Positions 61,101 through 64,000 of a DNA stretch of 64,000 bases are shown here, one piece after another; the first letter of the stretch is position 1, and each line of letters starts with the position of its first letter. The notes under the pieces are model-generated. The model was not told the origin of the DNA. It was given only the letters and a program-made list of their open reading frames with translations, and did no database searches. Origin of the DNA: Micromonospora antibiotica (GTDB lineage: Bacteria > Actinomycetota > Actinomycetes > Mycobacteriales > Micromonosporaceae); contig NZ_JAGFWR010000003.1 in NCBI RefSeq assembly GCF_017599305.1, positions 391,936-455,935 of the forward strand, read 5' to 3'. Position numbers and translations under genes: made by a program.

Positions 61101-64000
61101 CTGACCCGGATGTTCGTCGAGTCCGGCGCCGAACCGGGCAGCTGCGCGCTCGGCTCGGTGAAGTCCCAGATCGGGCACACCAAGTGCGCCGCCGGCCTGG
61201 CCGGGCTGATCAAGGCGACGCTCGCCCTCTACCACGGCGTCCGGCCCCCCACCATCCATCTGGAACGACCCAACCCGGCCTGGCACCCGCAGCACAGCCC
61301 GTTCGCGTTCTTCACCGAGGCCCGCCCGTGGCCGGTGCCGGCCGCCGAGCGGATCGCCGGGGTCAGCGCCTTCGGCTTCGGCGGCACCAACTTCCACGTC
61401 GTGCTCAGCGCCTACCCCAACGCGGCGGAACCCCGGCACGCGCACCGGATCTGGCCGGCGGAGCTGTTCTGCTTCCGGGGCACCGACCGGGCCGCCGCCC
61501 ACCAGGGCGTCCGGCAGCTGCTGGAGAGCCTGGCCGCCGACGGGACCGGCAACCGGTCGGGTCGGCTGGCCGAGCTGGCCGCGTCGGTCGCCGCCAAGGC
61601 CGCCAACCGGCCCGGGACGACCCAGGTCGCGGTGGTCGCCCGCGACCTGGCCGAACTGGAGACCCTGCTGCACCGGGCGCTGGCCGGCGAACACGACCCG
61701 GTCCGGGGCCTGGTCCAGCCGACCGGGGTCGACCCGGTCGGGCCCGGTCAGCTGGCGTTCCTCTTCCCCGGCCAGGGCAGCCAGCGCCCCGGCGCGCTGG
61801 CCGAACTCTTCGTCGCCTTCCCCGAGCTGCGGCACTACCTCGAACTCGACCCGGCCGCCGCGGAGCTGCTCTTCCCGCCGGCCGCCTTCGACCAGGACTC
61901 CCGCCGCGCCCAGGACGACCGGGTACGCGACACCCGGACCGCCCAACCGGTGCTCGGCATCGGCGGTCTGGCCATGGACCACCTGCTGCGCCGGCTGGGG
62001 GTCCGCCCCGACATGACCGCCGGCCACAGCTACGGCGAACTCGTCGGCCTCTGCGTCGCCGGGGCGTTCGACGCGGCCACCCTGCTCGACCTGAGCCGGG
62101 AACGGGCGGCGGCCATCCTCGGCGCGTGCGGTGAGGACCCGGGCACCATGGCGGCCGTCACCGCCACCGCCGACCAGGTCGCCCAGGTGCTCGCCGGGGC
62201 CGGCCTGACCAGCGAGGTGGTGCTGGCCAACCGGAACGCGCCGCAGCAGGTGGTGGTCTCCGGCCCGACGGCGAAGGTACGGGCGGCGGTGGTCGCGCTC
62301 AAGGAGGCCGGCCTGTCGGCCCGGACCATCCCGGTGGCCTGCGCCTTCCACAGCCCGGTGGTCGCCGGGGCGGTGGAGACCTTCGCCGAGGTGCTCGCCG
62401 CCCGGCCGATCGCCGAGCCCCGGATCCCGGTCTGGTCGAACCTGACCGCCGCCCCGTACTCCGGTGACGCCGGCCAGGTCCGGCACCACCTCGCCGAGCA
62501 GATCGGCGCACCGGTGCGCTTCGTCGAGCAGGTCGAGGCGATGTACGCCGCCGGCGCCCGCCTCTTCGTCGAGGTCGGCCCCGGTCAGGTGCTCAGCCGG
62601 CTGGTGCAGGCGGTCCTCGGCGACCGGCCGCACCGGACGGTCGCCTGCGAACGCGGTCCGTCCGACGGGCTGCGCGGATTCCTGATCTCGGTGGCCGAAC
62701 TCGCCTGCGCCGGCGCACCGGTCCGCCCCGACTGGCTCTTCCACGGGCGGGTCGCGGACGACACCACTACCACCACCGCTCCGAGTCGTCGTCCGCTGTG
62801 GACGGTCGACGGTCAACTCGTCCGGGACCAGCACGGCAACTGTCTTCCCGGTGGCATGACCCCACCCCGACGGATCAAGGAGTTGTCGATGACCCCCGCC
62901 AACGGCACCGCCACCACCCCCGGCACCGCCACCGGCACCGTCCGCGCCCCCGAACCGGTGACCGTCCGCGAGGTCCGGACCGTCACCGTCCCCGAGCCGG
63001 CGGCCGTCCGGGACATCCGGGGCGAGCTGCTCAGCGAATACCTGCGCACCACCCGGGAGATGATCGCCACCCAACGCGACGTGATGCTCGCCTTCCTCGG
63101 CGACTCCGGTGACGGCGGCGGTCGGGTGGGCGGGCAGCCCACCGAGACGTACCGGGTCGAGCAGTACCCGGCGCTGCCAGCCGGCCCGGCCCCGACGCCC
63201 GCCCCGGCCCCGGTGCCCACCCCGGCGGCGACGCCCGTGGCGACGCCCCGGCCCCCGGTGACGCCGGCGGTGGCTCCGCCTCCCACCCCGACCCCCCGGG
63301 CCGTGGCGGCTCCGGCAGCGATGCCCGCCGTGGCGGCGTCGAACGGCGGCACGGCGCTGGCCACCGCGCCGGTGATCGAACGGCCCGCGCCGGTCACCCC
63401 GGACCTCGTGCCCTCCTTCCCCACGGTCGGTGGTGTCGTCCCGGCTGCCGCCCCGGCAGGCGTGGTCGTGGCTCCGGCCGGGCCGGGCATCGCCGAGTTC
63501 CAGCAGGCGATCCTGGCGGTGATCAGCGAGCGCACCGGCTACCCCGTCGACCTCATCGAACTCGACCTCGACCTCGAAGCCGACCTCTCCATCGACTCCA
63601 TCAAACGCGCCGAAGTCGCCGGCGAGGTCGCCCAACGCCTCTCCCTCAGCGTCGAAGGCGACGAGAGCGAACTCGAAGACCTCGTCAAGGCCCGCACCGT
63701 CCGCGCCATGGTCACCTGGCTCGACCAGAAGATGAGCGGCACGGTCACGGCCACCGCCACCCTGACCGCCGCGCTGCCCTCCGGCGACCAGGTCGGCGTG
63801 ACCGCAGCGGACTTCCAGCAGGCGATCCTGGCGGTGATCAGCGAGCGCACCGGCTACCCCGTCGACCTCATCGAGCCCGACCTCGACCTCGAAGCCGACC
63901 TCTCCATCGACTCCATCAAACGCGCCGAAGTCGCCGGCGAGGTCGCCCAACGCCTCTCCCTCAGCGTCGAAGGCGACGAGAGCGAACTCGAAGACCTCGT
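58107..64000 (+). CDS. PUFA-synthase-like type I PKS: tandem FMN-reductase barrels, KS, AT, ACPs (3' truncated)
   Basis: 1964 residues are visible and the gene runs off the right edge. Residues 1 to about 640 resemble PfaD/nitronate-monooxygenase-type enoyl reductase in two barrel-like halves. The first contains ARGMEAGGRVGELSSFVLLQ and VWVAGGIGPRTAGACL; the second contains PVAQGPMTRVSD, FEGAECGGHVGPRASF and MGTAYLFTAEAV. The ketosynthase (about 658-1110) has DAACASS (Cys 849), VEAHGTGT and GHTKCAAG. The acyltransferase (about 1210-1530) has FLFPGQGSQ, GHSYG (Ser 1308) and AFHSP. After a long Ala/Pro/Thr linker come ACP1 (Ser 1831) and ACP2 (Ser 1936), both with DLSIDSIKRAE. GGGAG precedes the ATG. 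Codon 49 (58251-58253) is TTA, so translation may depend on the developmental leucyl-tRNA. Confidence 0.93.
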   Translation, partial: MSSAPYTRDLILVVNPVGVLEPGPRITAATTAGGGRGIIDLAAGDDWSLRALTRAANWSADPIGIRVPAGCRATPADVARAAAGRVDLVVVEPASPWPLAEITGHHRVLVEVTSRAEAHAAAAAGAHGLIARGMEAGGRVGELSSFVLLQQLVADDTLDLPVWVAGGIGPRTAGACLVGGAAGVVLDTQLALMPESELPADVQAVIRRMDGSETVLRDGVRGIRRGGPHQADAELLPVGQDGWLAAAFADRWPDTAAAVRGMRAAMLDAVDGPDAADLLQPGAPLAEALGVRVPVAQGPMTRVSDEASFAAAVADGGALPFIALALNSADQCRRMLTETAAQLGDRPWGVGVLGFAPEELRAAQLAVIQEIRPACAIIAGGRPPQARALEEQGISTFLHVPSPGLLRQFLRSGARKFIFEGAECGGHVGPRASFPLWEAQLAVLDEYLDTDPAAGAQLQVFFAGGVHDARSAAMVATMAAPLARRGARVGVLMGTAYLFTAEAVTHGAVQPLFQREALTAEHTALLETAPGHATRCLHTPFVDDFHQLRNQLEGAGAENREVWEQLELLNVGRLRIASKGLRRSGDVVESVDESVQASDGLFMAGQVAVLRNTATTVAALHDEVTTEVRGFHADRLDALRARLTPPTADLDESPAPLDIAIVGMACMLPGSPDLDSFWRTVLSGVDTVTEVPADRWDTDHYYAPEVGPGQTGRISVSKWGGFIDPVPFDAIGYGIPPAALSSIDPTQLLALEVSHRALVDAGYAYDAPGADHARTGVVFGAEAGSDMGHAQTLRTMLPAYLGEVPEQMQELLPTVTEDSFPGVLANVIAGRVANRLDLGGPNYTIDAACASSLAAMDAACKELVAGDSDLMICGGADLHNGVNDYLMFTSAHALSPTGRSRPFDSTGDGIALGEGVACVVLKRLADAERDGDRIYGVIKGLGGASDGRALGLTAPRPDGQRRALDRAYHRTGISPREVGLVEAHGTGTVVGDRTELETLTRMFVESGAEPGSCALGSVKSQIGHTKCAAGLAGLIKATLALYHGVRPPTIHLERPNPAWHPQHSPFAFFTEARPWPVPAAERIAGVSAFGFGGTNFHVVLSAYPNAAEPRHAHRIWPAELFCFRGTDRAAAHQGVRQLLESLAADGTGNRSGRLAELAASVAAKAANRPGTTQVAVVARDLAELETLLHRALAGEHDPVRGLVQPTGVDPVGPGQLAFLFPGQGSQRPGALAELFVAFPELRHYLELDPAAAELLFPPAAFDQDSRRAQDDRVRDTRTAQPVLGIGGLAMDHLLRRLGVRPDMTAGHSYGELVGLCVAGAFDAATLLDLSRERAAAILGACGEDPGTMAAVTATADQVAQVLAGAGLTSEVVLANRNAPQQVVVSGPTAKVRAAVVALKEAGLSARTIPVACAFHSPVVAGAVETFAEVLAARPIAEPRIPVWSNLTAAPYSGDAGQVRHHLAEQIGAPVRFVEQVEAMYAAGARLFVEVGPGQVLSRLVQAVLGDRPHRTVACERGPSDGLRGFLISVAELACAGAPVRPDWLFHGRVADDTTTTTAPSRRPLWTVDGQLVRDQHGNCLPGGMTPPRRIKELSMTPANGTATTPGTATGTVRAPEPVTVREVRTVTVPEPAAVRDIRGELLSEYLRTTREMIATQRDVMLAFLGDSGDGGGRVGGQPTETYRVEQYPALPAGPAPTPAPAPVPTPAATPVATPRPPVTPAVAPPPTPTPRAVAAPAAMPAVAASNGGTALATAPVIERPAPVTPDLVPSFPTVGGVVPAAAPAGVVVAPAGPGIAEFQQAILAVISERTGYPVDLIELDLDLEADLSIDSIKRAEVAGEVAQRLSLSVEGDESELEDLVKARTVRAMVTWLDQKMSGTVTATATLTAALPSGDQVGVTAADFQQAILAVISERTGYPVDLIEPDLDLEADLSIDSIKRAEVAGEVAQRLSLSVEGDESELEDL
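63498..63685 (+). repeat. ACP-coding direct repeat, copy 1
   Basis: These 188 bp match 63813-64000 (offset 315 bp) with two mismatches (GAACTCGAC versus GAGCCCGAC near 63560). They encode most of ACP1. The window edge cuts copy 2, so more copies may follow. Confidence 0.9.
63813..64000 (+). repeat. ACP-coding direct repeat, copy 2 (truncated by window edge)
   Basis: Partner of 63498-63685. It encodes the start of ACP2 up to the window edge. Confidence 0.9.

Noticed and set aside
58251..63950. An unbroken 1899-codon minus-strand frame opposite the PKS gene
   Set aside because: It encodes low-complexity Gly/Arg/Val-rich sequence with no domain, a product of extreme third-position GC. The plus strand carries a perfect KS-AT-ACP reading.

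Overview
The window is high-GC actinobacterial DNA. Codon third positions are almost all G or C, GTG and TTG starts are common, genes overlap by 4 nt, and long antisense open frames lie opposite real genes. The content (CBM2-tagged polysaccharidases under LacI regulators, NRPS and PKS genes, a MoxR/VWA/SWIM operon) fits Micromonosporaceae, probably Micromonospora. The genus is an inference from content. No tRNA, rRNA, CRISPR array, transposase or complete integrase was found.

Layout. (1) 1-18.1 kb is a hemicellulose island. It holds the tail of a GH32-like gene, two GH27 alpha-galactosidases with ricin-type lectin tails, two CE1-type esterases with CBM2, a CBM2-GH54 arabinofuranosidase, a GH10-CBM2 xylanase, a CBM2-GH5-CBM46-type glucanase and three LacI-family regulators. 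Lac-like operators and a GGAAACTTTCC palindrome sit at the promoters. (2) 18.2-32 kb is a nonribosomal peptide cluster: a two-condensation-domain protein, divergent from an operon of NRPS (C-A-T-TE fused to an MFS exporter), acyl-AMP ligase, NRPS (C-A-T) and a free carrier protein. (3) 32-44.2 kb is a five-gene overlapping operon (DUF4132-like, a 1582-residue unknown, MoxR-type ATPase, DUF5682-VWA fusion, SWIM zinc finger), related in content to the E. coli yehI/yehLMPQ genes. (4) 44.8-49.2 kb is an exopolysaccharide operon: nucleotide-sugar dehydrogenase, hyaluronan-synthase-like GT2, a 39-residue membrane peptide and a polysaccharide deacetylase. (5) 49.3-50.9 kb encodes a DUF4139/MuiA-like protein. 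(6) 50.9-55.5 kb carries lutABC, an SDR and an FAH-family hydrolase. Together these fit deoxysugar acid breakdown to pyruvate and L-lactate followed by lactate oxidation. (7) 55.5-57.3 kb has a lipoprotein and a TauE/SafE permease. (8) From 58.1 kb to the window edge runs a PUFA-synthase-like PKS: tandem FMN enoyl-reductase barrels, KS, AT and at least two nearly identical ACPs. A TTA codon lies near its start.

Most notable: a LacI regulator carrying an N-terminal integrase-type arm-binding domain, with four related half-sites around its start codon; the NRPS-exporter fusion whose thioesterase has Cys in place of Ser; the tandem-barrel PKS; the 39-residue peptide locked between two exopolysaccharide genes; and the fused MoxR-associated operon.
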